Shown here one piece after another: positions 41,674 to 53,102 of a DNA stretch of 64,000 nucleotides. This DNA comes from Bacteroidota bacterium. Its GTDB lineage: Bacteria; Bacteroidota; Bacteroidia; Chitinophagales; Saprospiraceae. The position numbers and the translations under genes were made by a program. The first letter of the stretch is position 1, and each line of letters starts with the position of its first letter. The notes under the pieces are model-generated. The model was not told the DNA's origin. It searched no databases and saw nothing but the letters and a program-made list of their open reading frames with translations. The stretch lies in NCBI GenBank assembly GCA_016124585.1, contig WGNL01000018.1:1-64000 (forward strand), in the 5' to 3' direction.

Positions 41674-42633
41674 TCAAAGACCAAGCCGTTCCCCTTCACT
41701 TGCAAGGCCGAAACCCTGCTTCCAAACGCTCTGTGCTGCTTCACTGTTTCCCTGCATCACTGGATTTGTATGGTTAAAGTGAATGAAACGGATTTTTGCA
41801 CGCTCCATTGCAGGCAACTGCCCAAATCTCGCAAGACTTTCTTCGATGAACGGGTGCGGGATTTCCGACATGTCCCTGCCGGGGATTTCCCCATTTTTGA
41901 AAAAAGTGCCGTCCAACAATGCAAAATTTACCTCACCAACCTGTTTATTGATGTCCCTGTCCCAGCGTTCCCATTTGTCAATGTCTGGGATGAAAAGCAG
42001 CGACTTGCTCGGCCCTTCGATTTTGAAGCCAACCGTCTCCGAAAACTCATCCCGATGGGGTACTCGCATCAGTGTAATCTTCAAGCGTTCGTTCAAAACC
42101 ACCGTGGAATCCGCTTGTAAATTGCGAATTTCGATATTTTTCAAAGAAACCAATTGGCTCCAAGGGCCATTTTCGACCAAAAAATCAACCATTCGGGGCA
42201 TTGCGTAAACGGGGACAGCATTTGCCCCAATTGCTTCTCTTCCCAAATACATCAGCCCCGTGTAGTGGCCAATATGGGCATGGGTAAGAAAAATGCCTGC
42301 CAAGTTCAATTCTTTGCCGGGCAGGATGTGCTTCGCAATATGCTGTTGCTCCGCAAAATCTGGGGTCGCATCCACCAGCCAATACTGCTCGCTCAGCGGG
42401 TCAATCACAGCAATGCAAGAGACCATGCGACGAAATTGGGGTTGCTCCCAAGCCGGTTTGCAGCAAGATTTATCACAATCAGCCTGCGGGTAGCCTGCAT
42501 CCTGCGCAATGCCAAGCACAACGACGAACGGGCTTTCCGCTTCGCAAAAACCGCTGGAAGTAGTGGAAGGCAGGGGTAAGCAGGCAAGTAAGACTTGAAG
42601 AATTTTCAGGTAAAATGACATCGTCAAAGGCAT
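41674..42633 (-). CDS. PqqB-like metallo-beta-lactamase-fold hydrolase
   Basis: A 319-residue MBL-fold protein. ATG 42633 is preferred over TTG 42642; ATG 42621 (MSFYLKILQVLL) gives a cleaner signal peptide. Motifs: FVVVLGIAQDAGYPQADC, a DKSCC cysteine cluster, LTHAHIGHYTGLMYLGREA (variant HxHxxH with H-x-H-IGH), and HFNHTNPVMQ near the C-terminus. PqqB-like proteins outside pqq operons have unknown substrates; the exported form suggests an envelope role. Confidence 0.8.
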   Translation of the reverse strand: MPLTMSFYLKILQVLLACLPLPSTTSSGFCEAESPFVVVLGIAQDAGYPQADCDKSCCKPAWEQPQFRRMVSCIAVIDPLSEQYWLVDATPDFAEQQHIAKHILPGKELNLAGIFLTHAHIGHYTGLMYLGREAIGANAVPVYAMPRMVDFLVENGPWSQLVSLKNIEIRNLQADSTVVLNERLKITLMRVPHRDEFSETVGFKIEGPSKSLLFIPDIDKWERWDRDINKQVGEVNFALLDGTFFKNGEIPGRDMSEIPHPFIEESLARFGQLPAMERAKIRFIHFNHTNPVMQGNSEAAQSVWKQGFGLASEGERLGL

Positions 42634-42704
42634 ATTGTCCAATCAAAGAAACATAGAATTGTGAATCTTTGAAGCTTCCCACATAAAATTGAGGCGGTGC
42701 TTGC

Positions 42705-42712
42705 TACCTTTG
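42705..42712 (+). promoter_or_regulatory. -7 element (TACCTTTG)
   Basis: A TAnnTTTG match 65 bp upstream of the PAP2 gene; no good -33 element was seen. Confidence 0.4.
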
Positions 42713-42776
42713 CCTGCCTTTGGCGCAGTGATTTTTCAAAAATCACCAACCTCGCCAAACACCAATACGCAGCCGA

Positions 42777-43697
42777 ATGACTTTTGAGCGGTTTCCAAGG
42801 AAAGAGACGACGATAGTGCTGGGCCTTTCAGTAGCCTACCTGCTTTGGACTTCGATGCTGCTGAGCTTGCGCACCGACCATTTTGTTTTCCTTGCCCTTT
42901 GCCTAGGACTCTATTTTGGAAACAGCACGACCCGAAAGGTGCTGCTGGCACTGTTTTTCTTCGCAATCTACTGGTTTATCTACGATTCCATGCGGGCACT
43001 GCCCAATTACATGGTCAATCCTGTACACGTTCAGCAACCCTACGATTTGGAGAAATCGCTGTTTGGATTTCAATACGGTGGCCAACGGGTTACTCCCAAC
43101 GAATTTTTTGCCCAAAACACCAACCCAGTGGCTGATGTGCTTTCCGGCCTGTTCTACCTCTGCTGGGTTCCCGTGCCCTTGGCCTTTGCGTTCTGGCTTT
43201 TTTTCAAGGACAAGCGCATGTTGCTAAACTTCTCCCTCTGTTTCCTGTTGGTAAACATTTTTGGCTTCATCCTGTACTACGCCTACCCGGCAGCAGCGCC
43301 TTGGTACGTGGAATTGCACGGTTTTAAAGAAAATTTCAGCATTCCCGGCAACGAGGCAGGGTTGGCCAACTTTGACCGCATCTTAGGGGTAAACCTGTTT
43401 CACAGCATGTACGCCAAGAACTCCAACGTGTTTGCCGCCATCCCGTCGCTCCATGCGGCGTACCCGTTGATTTCACTGTATTTTGCGGTAAAAATGCGGC
43501 TAAGGCTTGCCAGTTTCGTGTTTTTGGTAATTTTACTCGGAATTTGGTTCTCGGCGGTCTATTCCCGGCATCACTATATCATTGACGTGATGCTGGGTGC
43601 GGCCTGTTCGATAGCGACGATTTTGGTTTTTGAAAAAGTGGTTTTGAAGACGAGGGTGAATGGGTGGTTGGAGCGGTATGCCAAAACAATTGAATAA
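42777..43697 (+). CDS. PAP2/Aur1-like phosphotransferase, probable sphingolipid headgroup enzyme
   Basis: A 306-residue membrane protein with about six TM segments. PAP2 catalytic motifs are AAIPSLHAAYPL (near 220) and YSRHHYIIDVMLG (near 262); the first motif is absent or diverged, as in the Aur1/inositol-phosphorylceramide subgroup. With a complete ceramide operon 2 kb downstream, transfer of a phosphorylated headgroup to ceramide or diacylglycerol is plausible. That specificity is inference from neighbourhood and subgroup-like motif spacing. Confidence 0.8.
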   Translation: MTFERFPRKETTIVLGLSVAYLLWTSMLLSLRTDHFVFLALCLGLYFGNSTTRKVLLALFFFAIYWFIYDSMRALPNYMVNPVHVQQPYDLEKSLFGFQYGGQRVTPNEFFAQNTNPVADVLSGLFYLCWVPVPLAFAFWLFFKDKRMLLNFSLCFLLVNIFGFILYYAYPAAAPWYVELHGFKENFSIPGNEAGLANFDRILGVNLFHSMYAKNSNVFAAIPSLHAAYPLISLYFAVKMRLRLASFVFLVILLGIWFSAVYSRHHYIIDVMLGAACSIATILVFEKVVLKTRVNGWLERYAKTIE

Positions 43698-43731
43698 AAC
43701 GTGAACTATATTTTAACTCCATTTAGATATA

Positions 43732-45860
<2,129 letters not shown>

Positions 45861-45901
45861 TGCCTCCCTTGCGGAGCAACAAAACGAATCAGCATAAAAA
45901 A

Positions 45902-47032
45902 ATGGAAACAAACATCATCGAAGTCAAAGATTGGAAGTGGAAAAAACGCTTCATTGATTTCCCGCACGACCTGTACGCAGGCGACCCGAACTATGTTCCT
46001 GAAATCTATTTAGGCCAAAAGGATTTGCTCAGCGAGAAGAGCAATCCGTTTTTCAAACATGCCAAGGTGCAGTTGTATTTGGCGCTCCGCAATGATAAAA
46101 TCGTGGGCCGCATCGCCGCCATCCGCAATGGCCAGTACATTGATTTTTACGGGAAAAATGCGGGCTTCTTTGGCTTTTTCGATGTGATTGATGATTACGA
46201 AGTAGCGAAATTGCTGCTGGATGCTGCCACCGATTGGCTGAAAAAACAAGGTTTGGACAGCGTCGTCGGTCCTGCCAATTTCAGCACCAACGATACCGCT
46301 GGTTTGCTCGTCGAAGGTTTTGACAGCCCGCCTGTGGTGATGATGACTTACAACCGAGCGTACTACGCTGATTTTTTGGATAAATACGGCTTTCAAAAAC
46401 AGATGGACCTGCTGGCTTACATTGTCCGAAAGGACAATGCCAATTTCAAATCGGTGGAGCTTGCGCAAAAATTAAAGGAACGCTTGGCTACCCGTGGCAT
46501 CACCTTCCGCACGGTGAACATGAAAAAATTCAAACAGGAACTGGTGCAGGTGCGGGATGTTTATAAAGCGGCTTGGGACAAAAACTGGGGCTTTGTGCCG
46601 CCCACTGATGCGGAGTTCGACCACCTTGCCGAAGGCATGAAAATGGTCATCGACCCAGATTTTGCCATACTTGCGGAGCAAAATGGAAAACTAATCGGAT
46701 TTGCGCTGGCTGTACCCGACATCAACGTCATCGCCCGAACCTTGAAAAAAGGAAGGATACTGCCTTTCGGCATTTTCAAATTGCTGCTGGGGAAAAAGAA
46801 CTTGAAAAGGCTGCGCATCATCCTGCTTGGCGTGGAACCTAGTCACAGGCGCATGGGCATCGAGGGCGTTTTTTACGCTACCATCATTACCAAAGGTTTG
46901 GAAAAAGGATATACCGAAGCGGAAGCCTCTTGGATTTTGGACAACAACGAGATGATGAAACGGGGCGTGGAAAGTGTGGGAATGGAAGCCTACAAGCGCT
47001 ACCGGATGTACGAAAAAGCATTGGCTGGATGA
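45902..47032 (+). CDS. GNAT-fold protein, probable bacterial ceramide synthase
   Basis: A 376-residue protein starting at METNIIEVKDWKWKKRFIDFP. The opening HDLYAGDPNYVPEIYLGQKDLLSEKSNPFFKHA is typical of a large GNAT-like subfamily next to spt genes. The C-terminal half has the acyl-CoA-binding stretch LGVEPSHRRMGIEGVFY. In Caulobacter a GNAT-like bCerS acylates the long-chain base, and the same gene order (Spt, GNAT, epimerase) supports that role here. Its stop overlaps the next ATG (ATGA at 47029-47032). Confidence 0.8.
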   Translation: METNIIEVKDWKWKKRFIDFPHDLYAGDPNYVPEIYLGQKDLLSEKSNPFFKHAKVQLYLALRNDKIVGRIAAIRNGQYIDFYGKNAGFFGFFDVIDDYEVAKLLLDAATDWLKKQGLDSVVGPANFSTNDTAGLLVEGFDSPPVVMMTYNRAYYADFLDKYGFQKQMDLLAYIVRKDNANFKSVELAQKLKERLATRGITFRTVNMKKFKQELVQVRDVYKAAWDKNWGFVPPTDAEFDHLAEGMKMVIDPDFAILAEQNGKLIGFALAVPDINVIARTLKKGRILPFGIFKLLLGKKNLKRLRIILLGVEPSHRRMGIEGVFYATIITKGLEKGYTEAEASWILDNNEMMKRGVESVGMEAYKRYRMYEKALAG

Positions 47033-48024
47033 AAAAAATACTCATCACCGGTGCATCAGGTTTTGTGGGCAGCCACCTCGTGGAGGAGGCGCTCCAACGT
47101 GACCTTGAGGTGTACGCAGGCATCCGAAGGTCGAGCAGCAAGGAGTATTTGCAGGACGAACGCATCAATTTTGTGGAGATGAACTTCGAGGACAAAAGCC
47201 AAATGGCCAACCTCATGAAGCGCAAGGAGTTCGACTACGTCATCCACAATGCCGGGGTGGTATCAGCCCCCAAACTTTCCGATTACATGCGGGTGAATTT
47301 TGACTACACGAAAAATTTCGTGGAGGCCATTCAAGCGTCAGGAGAGCCGATTGAGAAATTCACCTACATCAGCAGCGCCGCCAGTTACGGCCCAGTGCCG
47401 AGCAAGGATCTCACTGATTTTTTGAAAGAGGAAGACCCCAAGCACCCTATCAATACCTACGGCAAGGCAAAATTGGCGTCAGAGGAATACCTTGCCAGCC
47501 TGCCTGATTTTCCCTACGTCATCATGCGCCCAACTGGGGTTTACGGCCCACGGGAGAAGGAAATCCTCACTTTTTTCAAACTGGTAAACCGACACGTGGA
47601 AGGCTACATCGGCTTTCGGCGGCAGCACTTGGCTTTTGTTTACATCAAAGACTTGGCTCGTGTGGTGCTGGACGCAACCCTATCAGCAGACGTTTCGAGG
47701 AAAAGCTATTTTGTTTCGGATGGGCGTTACTATTCCCAGCAGGATATTGGCCGGACTGCCAGACAGATTTTGAAAAAAAGAACGCTGCGGTTTCACATCC
47801 CAGTTACACTGATACGCAGCATTGCTTGGGTGATGGAGCAAGTGGGCAAAGCCACTGGCAACTACCCTCCACTCAACCTCGAAAAAGTGCATATACTAGA
47901 AAGCCTTAACTGGAAATGCGACATTGACCCACTCAAAGAAGACCTTAACTTTCAACCTCAGTACGATTTGGAAGATGGCCTTATTGAGACAATGGCTTGG
48001 TACAAAAAAGAAGGTTGGCTCTGA
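47029..48024 (+). CDS. NAD(P)-dependent epimerase/dehydratase, probable ceramide reductase
   Basis: A 331-residue extended short-chain dehydrogenase. The start at 47029 overlaps the GNAT stop; a longer ORF from 46930 is rejected. Rossmann motif TGASGFVGSHLVEEAL is at ~8-23 and the active-site YGKAKLASEEYL near 143 has Tyr-x3-Lys. Caulobacter CerR, a member of this family, reduces 3-keto-ceramide; the operon context supports the same step here. It completes the de novo ceramide pathway with spt and the GNAT gene. Confidence 0.83.
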   Translation: MKKILITGASGFVGSHLVEEALQRDLEVYAGIRRSSSKEYLQDERINFVEMNFEDKSQMANLMKRKEFDYVIHNAGVVSAPKLSDYMRVNFDYTKNFVEAIQASGEPIEKFTYISSAASYGPVPSKDLTDFLKEEDPKHPINTYGKAKLASEEYLASLPDFPYVIMRPTGVYGPREKEILTFFKLVNRHVEGYIGFRRQHLAFVYIKDLARVVLDATLSADVSRKSYFVSDGRYYSQQDIGRTARQILKKRTLRFHIPVTLIRSIAWVMEQVGKATGNYPPLNLEKVHILESLNWKCDIDPLKEDLNFQPQYDLEDGLIETMAWYKKEGWL

Positions 48025-48025
48025 C

Positions 48026-48108
48026 GATTGCGGATTTTTGGCCTGTATCTCATTTCAAGGTTATCCAGTTTCTCCCAATCCGAAATCCGCATTCCCCGAT
48101 CCGCAATT
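48026..48108. repeat. Word-type intergenic inverted repeat
   Basis: GATTGCGGATTTTTGG near 48026 faces CCAATCCGAAATCCGC and CCCCGATCCGCAATTTT near 48078-48109. It lies between convergent genes (CerR-like and the decarboxylase). Confidence 0.6.
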
Positions 48109-49518
48109 TTAAATGTATCCCAGAATCCGCAGCATATCTTCCGGTTTTTGCTCTTCCTTATAGAGTTTATCCACAATATTCCCTTTAGAATCCTTGTAAA
48201 TCAGCACGTGCTTCGGTGACGGGATGAGGCAGTGCTTGATACCGCCGTAGCCGCTGAGTGAATCCTGGTAAGCGCCCGTGTGAAAGAAGCCGAGATACAG
48301 TGGTTCCGTGTCTTTTTTATCAATGGTTGGGAGGTAAACTTGGCTCTCATGCACCTCCGAATTGTAGTAGTCGGAATTGTCGCAGCTTAGCCCACCGATA
48401 TTCACCCGACGGTATTCGTTCTGCCATTTGTTGATGGGGAGCAGGATAAAACGCTCCGCAATGCCCCAACTGTCTGGCATGGTGGTAATGAGCGAATTGT
48501 CAATCATGTACCATACCTCGGCATCGTTTTGTTGCTTTTGGCCAAGCACAGAAAAGATGATGGCACCACTTTCCCCCACCGTGTATTTTCCGAATTCGGT
48601 GAAAATATCCGGTTCCATGATTTCCTCCTCCTGACAGGCTGCAAGGATGAGGTTCACGATTTCACGCACCATGTAGTTGTAGTCAAATTCGAAGCCGAGC
48701 GAGTTGCGGATGGGCATGCCGCCGCCGATATTCAGACCACTGAGCGACGGGCAGACCTTTTTGATTTCGCAGTACATTTTCACTGCTTTTTTCAATTCGC
48801 CCCAGTAGTAGATGCTGTCCTTGATTCCCGTATCCACGAAGAAGTGGAGCATTTTCAACTCGAATTTCGGGTTCTCTGCAATCCGCTCTTTAACATAGCT
48901 GATGACCTCCGATGCACGGATGCCGAGGCGGCTGGTGTAAAATTCGAAGTTTGGTTCCTCGTCCGTAGCCACCCGGATTCCGATATTGACCTTGTTTTTG
49001 ACCTTCACCATTTCTTCGAAAAACTCCAGTTCCATCTTATTGTCGAGCACGGGGATGACGTTTTCGAAGCCTTCGTTGATGAGGCTGCTAATTTTTTCAG
49101 CGTACTCCCTGTTCTTAAATCCATTGTTGACAATGATGGTTTCTTTGTCAATAAATTCCTCTTCAAACAGGCGGCGAACGAGGTCAATGTCGAAAGAACT
49201 AGAAGTTTCCAATTCCACATCGTGTTTCAGAACTTCCTTCACAACGTAGCTGAAATGCGAGCTTTTCGTACAGTAACAGTAGTTGTATTTGCCCCGGTAG
49301 CCACTGGTCTTCATGGCTTTTGTGAAAAGGTTTTTTGCCCGTTTTATCTGGGTTCCGATTTTTGGCAAATAGGTGAGTTTCAGCGGTGTGCCGTATTTTT
49401 TTATCAAATACATGAGCGGAACGCCATTGAATACAAGCTTGCCGTCCTCAATATCGAAGCCTTCCTGCGGGAAGTAGAAAGTCTGGTCAATCAGGTCGAA
49501 ATAACGGTTCTTAATCAT
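48109..49518 (-). CDS. Arginine decarboxylase-like PLP fold-III enzyme
   Basis: A 469-residue fold-III decarboxylase. The PLP lysine is in YCTKSSHFSYVV; further motifs are ETSSSFDIDLVRRLF, IVNNGFK (substrate/PLP loop), HFFVDTGIKD, LNIGGGMPIRNSLGF and EFGKYTVGESGA. The C-terminal block includes YYNSEVHESQVYLPT. Bacteroidota homologues are annotated as biosynthetic arginine decarboxylase making agmatine for polyamines; diaminopimelate decarboxylase is less likely because of length. Single gene. Confidence 0.82.
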   Translation of the reverse strand: MIKNRYFDLIDQTFYFPQEGFDIEDGKLVFNGVPLMYLIKKYGTPLKLTYLPKIGTQIKRAKNLFTKAMKTSGYRGKYNYCYCTKSSHFSYVVKEVLKHDVELETSSSFDIDLVRRLFEEEFIDKETIIVNNGFKNREYAEKISSLINEGFENVIPVLDNKMELEFFEEMVKVKNKVNIGIRVATDEEPNFEFYTSRLGIRASEVISYVKERIAENPKFELKMLHFFVDTGIKDSIYYWGELKKAVKMYCEIKKVCPSLSGLNIGGGMPIRNSLGFEFDYNYMVREIVNLILAACQEEEIMEPDIFTEFGKYTVGESGAIIFSVLGQKQQNDAEVWYMIDNSLITTMPDSWGIAERFILLPINKWQNEYRRVNIGGLSCDNSDYYNSEVHESQVYLPTIDKKDTEPLYLGFFHTGAYQDSLSGYGGIKHCLIPSPKHVLIYKDSKGNIVDKLYKEEQKPEDMLRILGYI

Positions 49519-49697
49519 TTCACAAAAACATTTTACGGTGAAAAAAAGGCGGGCAAAAATAATGGCTTCGCAAGATTTCGAGGGTAAAATATGCAGTTGG
49601 CCTATGAGTTCGACTCATCGCTGGGTAAATGGTCGAAAATTTACACAGAGTTAATAAATTCTAAGGATTTTTAAATACAAATTGTTTTTAAAAAATC

Positions 49698-49705
49698 TAA
49701 ATTTG
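49698..49705 (+). promoter_or_regulatory. -7 element (TAAATTTG)
   Basis: A TAnnTTTG match 47 bp upstream of the SRPBCC-GyrI gene, in very AT-rich DNA. Confidence 0.4.
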
Positions 49706-49751
49706 CAACATTATTTTAAAACATTTTATTTCACCAACTAAAGTTTAAGTC

Positions 49752-50777
49752 ATGAGAATAATCAAACGCATTGGCATTCTACTACTGGCATTGATAGCAT
49801 TGGCACTCATCATTGCTGCTTTCATGCCCAAGCACTTCGCCTACGAGCGCAGTACCAGCATCAACGCACCGAAAGAAGTGGTGTTCAACATCGTGAACGA
49901 CCTGAAATCACAGGAAACTTGGGGGCCTTGGCAAAAGCAAGATCCCACCATCAAAAACACCTACAATGAAGTCGCTTCTGGCGTAGGCCAAAAGACCTCT
50001 TGGACTTCCGAAAAATCTGGCAATGGCTCGCAGTCCATCGTTGAATCCACTCCCTCTTCCAACGTTAAGTACAAGATTGAATTTGAAGGACAAGGCGGCG
50101 GCGATGCCGAATACAAATTGGAAGATGATCAAAATGGCGGCACTGAAGCCACTTGGGCTTTTTCCTACGACGTGGGTTATCCATTCAACTTGATGGCAGC
50201 TATGTGGGGCGGCACCATGAACAAGATGCTCGACGATGGCCTCGCTGGTCTTAAGGAAATGGCTGAAAAAAAAGCTGCAGAGACGCCCGCTACATCAAAG
50301 TATGAAGTAAGGACAATGGATTTTCCCGGCCATGTTTACATAGGCATCCGGGAACAAACCACGCAAGAAGAGGTCATGAAGTCCAGCTTTTTTTCAGATC
50401 GCTTTGGCAAAATCATGACCCTGCTTAAAAAGAGTAAAATAGAGCAAGTGGGCAGCCCATCTGGTGTATATTACATCTGGGACACAGAAAAAAAGACGAC
50501 AGATATGGCTGTGGCAATACCTGTTGGCAGCCAAACAGCTGTAGCCGGGGGTGAAATCAAAACCTTTCAGGTACCTGCATCTAAAGCTGTCGGTGTGGAT
50601 TATTACGGCCCCTACGCTGATTTTGCCGCAGCTCATCAAGCAATTGGCGAATACCTCAAAGCAAATGGGTTGAAAGAAAAAGCACCTGTCATTGAAGAGT
50701 ATGTCACCGATCCGATGACGGAGAAAGACTCGACAAAATGGTTAACCAAAATCATTTATCTGATAGAAAGCAATTGA
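49752..50777 (+). CDS. SRPBCC domain fused to GyrI-like small-molecule-binding domain
   Basis: A 341-residue protein anchored by one N-terminal TM helix (IGILLLALIALALIIAAFMP). Residues ~30-175 form an SRPBCC/START-like fold (YERSTSINAPKEVVFNIVNDLKSQETWGPW). Residues ~190-341 are a GyrI/AraC effector-binding domain (YEVRTMDFPGHVYIGIREQT ... FQVPASKAVGVDYYGPYADFAAAH). Both halves bind small hydrophobic ligands in their families. No DNA-binding part is present, so a ligand-handling or protective role is likely. It ends with a classical terminator. Confidence 0.83.
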   Translation: MRIIKRIGILLLALIALALIIAAFMPKHFAYERSTSINAPKEVVFNIVNDLKSQETWGPWQKQDPTIKNTYNEVASGVGQKTSWTSEKSGNGSQSIVESTPSSNVKYKIEFEGQGGGDAEYKLEDDQNGGTEATWAFSYDVGYPFNLMAAMWGGTMNKMLDDGLAGLKEMAEKKAAETPATSKYEVRTMDFPGHVYIGIREQTTQEEVMKSSFFSDRFGKIMTLLKKSKIEQVGSPSGVYYIWDTEKKTTDMAVAIPVGSQTAVAGGEIKTFQVPASKAVGVDYYGPYADFAAAHQAIGEYLKANGLKEKAPVIEEYVTDPMTEKDSTKWLTKIIYLIESN

Positions 50778-50809
50778 TTTGACCGTTTCTCTCAAGCCAG
50801 TTATGCAAA

Positions 50810-50847
50810 CAAAAGCCTCATCGGAATCCGATGGGGCTTTTGTTTTT
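50810..50847 (+). terminator. Intrinsic terminator
   Basis: CAAAAGCC-t-CATCGGA pairs with TCCGATG-g-GGCTTTTG (50810-50842), followed by five T. Confidence 0.85.
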
Positions 50848-50953
50848 GAAACAGTAAAAATTATAATGGTAGCCTTGAAATTTACCCTCAAATTCCTAAC
50901 TTGGCGTTGCGTTTTTCGACAATAATTCACTAACCATCCAATCTTTTCGAAAC

Positions 50954-51082
50954 ATGTCAACAAAAACTAAAAAGCGGAACGAAGCTATAGACAAAAGGGA
51001 TACGAAGAAGTTTTTCACAGCGGTAGGCATTGCGGTTCTTGTACTCATGGCGTTGATGTTTATTATGTACAAGAGCATGTAA
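50954..51082 (+). CDS. Small single-pass membrane protein
   Basis: A 42-residue ORF (ATG 50954, TAA 51080-51082). A basic N-terminus (MSTKTKKRNEAIDKRDTKKF) is followed by one TM helix (FFTAVGIAVLVLMALMFIMY) and the tail KSM. The amphiphilic layout and good hydrophobic stretch make translation likely. No family is recognised. It lies alone between a terminator and a convergent thioesterase gene. Confidence 0.55.
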   Translation: MSTKTKKRNEAIDKRDTKKFFTAVGIAVLVLMALMFIMYKSM

Positions 51083-51096
51083 TCTGATGTAAAACA

Positions 51097-51645
51097 TCAA
51101 GAATGAACAGGTTGGAAGCCTGAGAATAGGGCCCTAACTTCCGATGCCTCTTCTGGCTTCATGCGGCCGCTGAGTACCAACCGCACCTCCCGGCGGCGTG
51201 CGGCACTTTCATAAAGCTGTTCCTCTTCACTGGTTAGCGGAATAACAGCTGGAACTGGTGTTGGCTTGTGTGTTTCATCTTCTAGGCCAACAAAAGTGAA
51301 GTAAGCATGGTTGCATTTCCGAGGGTTGCCGCCCTTAATATCAGCAGCGAAAACCTCTACATAAATCTCCACGGAAGTATTAAAAGCCCTCGTGACCCTG
51401 GCGTTCAGTGTTACAATGTCGCCTAGGGCGATAGGCTTGTGGAACGAAACATGGTCGACAGAAGCCGTTACAACATGCGCCTCGCAGTGCTTACCTGCAG
51501 AAATACTGGCCACTACATCCATCCAACGCATCAAGTTGCCGCCCATCAGGTTGTGCAGCGGGTTGGTATCGTTGGGCATCACCATTTCCGTCATGGTGGC
51601 AGTAGATTCGCTTACTTTTTTCGGCTTCATTTTATGGGTTGTCAT
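51097..51645 (-). CDS. Acyl-CoA thioesterase, hotdog fold
   Basis: A 182-residue protein; ATG 51645 is preferred over GTG 51654. The hotdog motifs PNDTNPLHNLMGGNLMRWMDVVASISAGKHC and VTASVDHVSFHKPIALGDIVTLNARV match the YciA/BACH-type acyl-CoA hydrolase group with its catalytic Asn/Asp region. It hydrolyses CoA thioesters; chain specificity is unknown. The C-terminal ~40 residues are Arg/Glu-rich. It is near lipB but separated by an unknown gene. Confidence 0.87.
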   Translation of the reverse strand: MTTHKMKPKKVSESTATMTEMVMPNDTNPLHNLMGGNLMRWMDVVASISAGKHCEAHVVTASVDHVSFHKPIALGDIVTLNARVTRAFNTSVEIYVEVFAADIKGGNPRKCNHAYFTFVGLEDETHKPTPVPAVIPLTSEEEQLYESAARRREVRLVLSGRMKPEEASEVRALFSGFQPVHS

Positions 51646-51735
51646 TTTGGTCACTTGCTTTTTATCACCAGTTCATTTTGAGAAAATTGTAACACCCCAT
51701 CTAGCTTCAATGATCAATTAGAATGTAGGAAGCAG

Positions 51736-52143
51736 TTATTTTATCATCACACCTTTGCGGTGCAAAACTGGAATATTGGTAAAATTCTCCTCAGAAATGC
51801 TGCCACGCACAAACACATAGCGTTTGTCGTACATGTAACCGTCATAGGTAAAGCTGACCCAATATTCGTTGGCAATATCGAAGAGTTTAGTCTGGATAGG
51901 TTCAATCAGGTGTGCCTGAAGCGGGCCCACTTCGTTGAAAAAATGTCTCAACACAGTTGTCTTCATCTGTTCACCCTCCAGTTCGCCGTAGCCCCTAGAG
52001 TTGATCAGCACGTTTTCTATCGGATCCTCTTTCAAGTTCAATAGATAAACGTCCCACATTTCGTCCTGCACACCATCTTCCGTTCTTGGTAAAATGGCGA
52101 TGGCCAGTTCTTCCACTTTATATTCTGGAATATCCTTTTTCAT
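51736..52143 (-). CDS. Conserved hypothetical protein
   Basis: A 135-residue soluble protein starting at MKKDIPEYKVEELAIAILPR (ATG 52143); a further ATG at 52179 adds 12 residues. It is a mixed alpha/beta protein with features such as DEMWDVYLLNLKEDPIENVLI, EYWVSFTYDGYMYDKRYVFV and a C-terminal hydrophobic strand. It resembles unnamed Bacteroidota proteins but no family is recognised. It is co-oriented between the thioesterase and lipB. Confidence 0.6.
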   Translation of the reverse strand: MKKDIPEYKVEELAIAILPRTEDGVQDEMWDVYLLNLKEDPIENVLINSRGYGELEGEQMKTTVLRHFFNEVGPLQAHLIEPIQTKLFDIANEYWVSFTYDGYMYDKRYVFVRGSISEENFTNIPVLHRKGVMIK

Positions 52144-52281
52144 GGGCCATGAATCTGGTTGTGCCGAATATATGGTCATGGCTGTTAATTATTGACCAGT
52201 AGTCGTCTTTATAAAATCAACTAATAGTTTCAATTACCAATGACTCATCGGTACGGCAGTTGAAGAAATAGAAAACACTAC

Positions 52282-52998
52282 TTACGCAAATTCAAAGCCG
52301 AAAAGCTCGGCGAAGTGGCGACGCAGTTTTTCCTTAACCTCGTTCTCATCCACAGTATGCCCCAGCTCTTTAGCTAGGGAGGTAACGTCTTTGTCCTTGT
52401 CGTTGATGCCACAGGGTATTATGTGGCGAAAATAACTAAGATCAGTGTTCACATTGAAGGCGAATCCGTGCATTGTAACCCAGCGGCTTAAATGCACACC
52501 GATGGCACAGATTTTTCGCTTCGGTAGCCAGCCTGATTGCGGTAACCAAACACCCGTATATTCCTTAATCCGGTAAGCATCTTGAATGCCATATTCGGCC
52601 AAGGTCAAAATAACGGCCTCTTCCAAGTAACGAACATACCGGTGCACATCCGTGAAAAATTCGTCAAGGTCAAAAATTGGATATCCAACAATTTGGCCTG
52701 GACCATGGTACGTGATGTCACCTCCACGGTTAATTTTGAAGAACTCAATACCGTTCTTTTGGAGGCCGGTTTCGTCCAGCAACAAATTGGCTTCAGCACC
52801 GCTTCGCCCCAACGTCATCACGGGAGGGTGTTCACAAAACAAGAGGTGGTGGTTGATGGGCAGCAGCTCCGCACCTTGGTCTTTCCGGCTACGGTTTTCC
52901 CGTTTTAGGCTGACTGCCTCATCATGGAGCTTCCGTTGCAAGTCCCAAGCTGCTTGGTAGGCAATTTTGCCTAAATCCTTGTAAATGACCTTTTGCAT
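52282..52998 (-). CDS. lipB: Octanoyl-[ACP]:protein N-octanoyltransferase LipB
   Basis: A 238-residue enzyme of lipoic acid synthesis that transfers octanoyl from ACP to lipoyl domains. Motifs: LLFCEHPPVMTLGRSGAEANLL, RGGDITYHGPGQIVGYPIFDL, catalytic Lys in KRKICAIGVHLSRWVTMHGFAFNV, and catalytic Cys in RHIIPCGINDKDKDVTSL. The family is normally ~210-240 residues. No lipA is visible in the window. Confidence 0.95.
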   Translation of the reverse strand: MQKVIYKDLGKIAYQAAWDLQRKLHDEAVSLKRENRSRKDQGAELLPINHHLLFCEHPPVMTLGRSGAEANLLLDETGLQKNGIEFFKINRGGDITYHGPGQIVGYPIFDLDEFFTDVHRYVRYLEEAVILTLAEYGIQDAYRIKEYTGVWLPQSGWLPKRKICAIGVHLSRWVTMHGFAFNVNTDLSYFRHIIPCGINDKDKDVTSLAKELGHTVDENEVKEKLRRHFAELFGFEFA

Positions 52999-53102
52999 AC
53001 ATCAACAGAAAGGATGTTTTTCCCTACCCTTTCTGAAAAGCGGTGCGAAGATAAACATTGCAGCGAAAAAACAAAACGCCATTTGGAAGGGATTTCGCCA
53101 GG

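Noticed and set aside
48529-49587. 352-residue plus-strand ORF over the arginine decarboxylase
   Set aside because: Antisense shadow of a well-supported enzyme gene.
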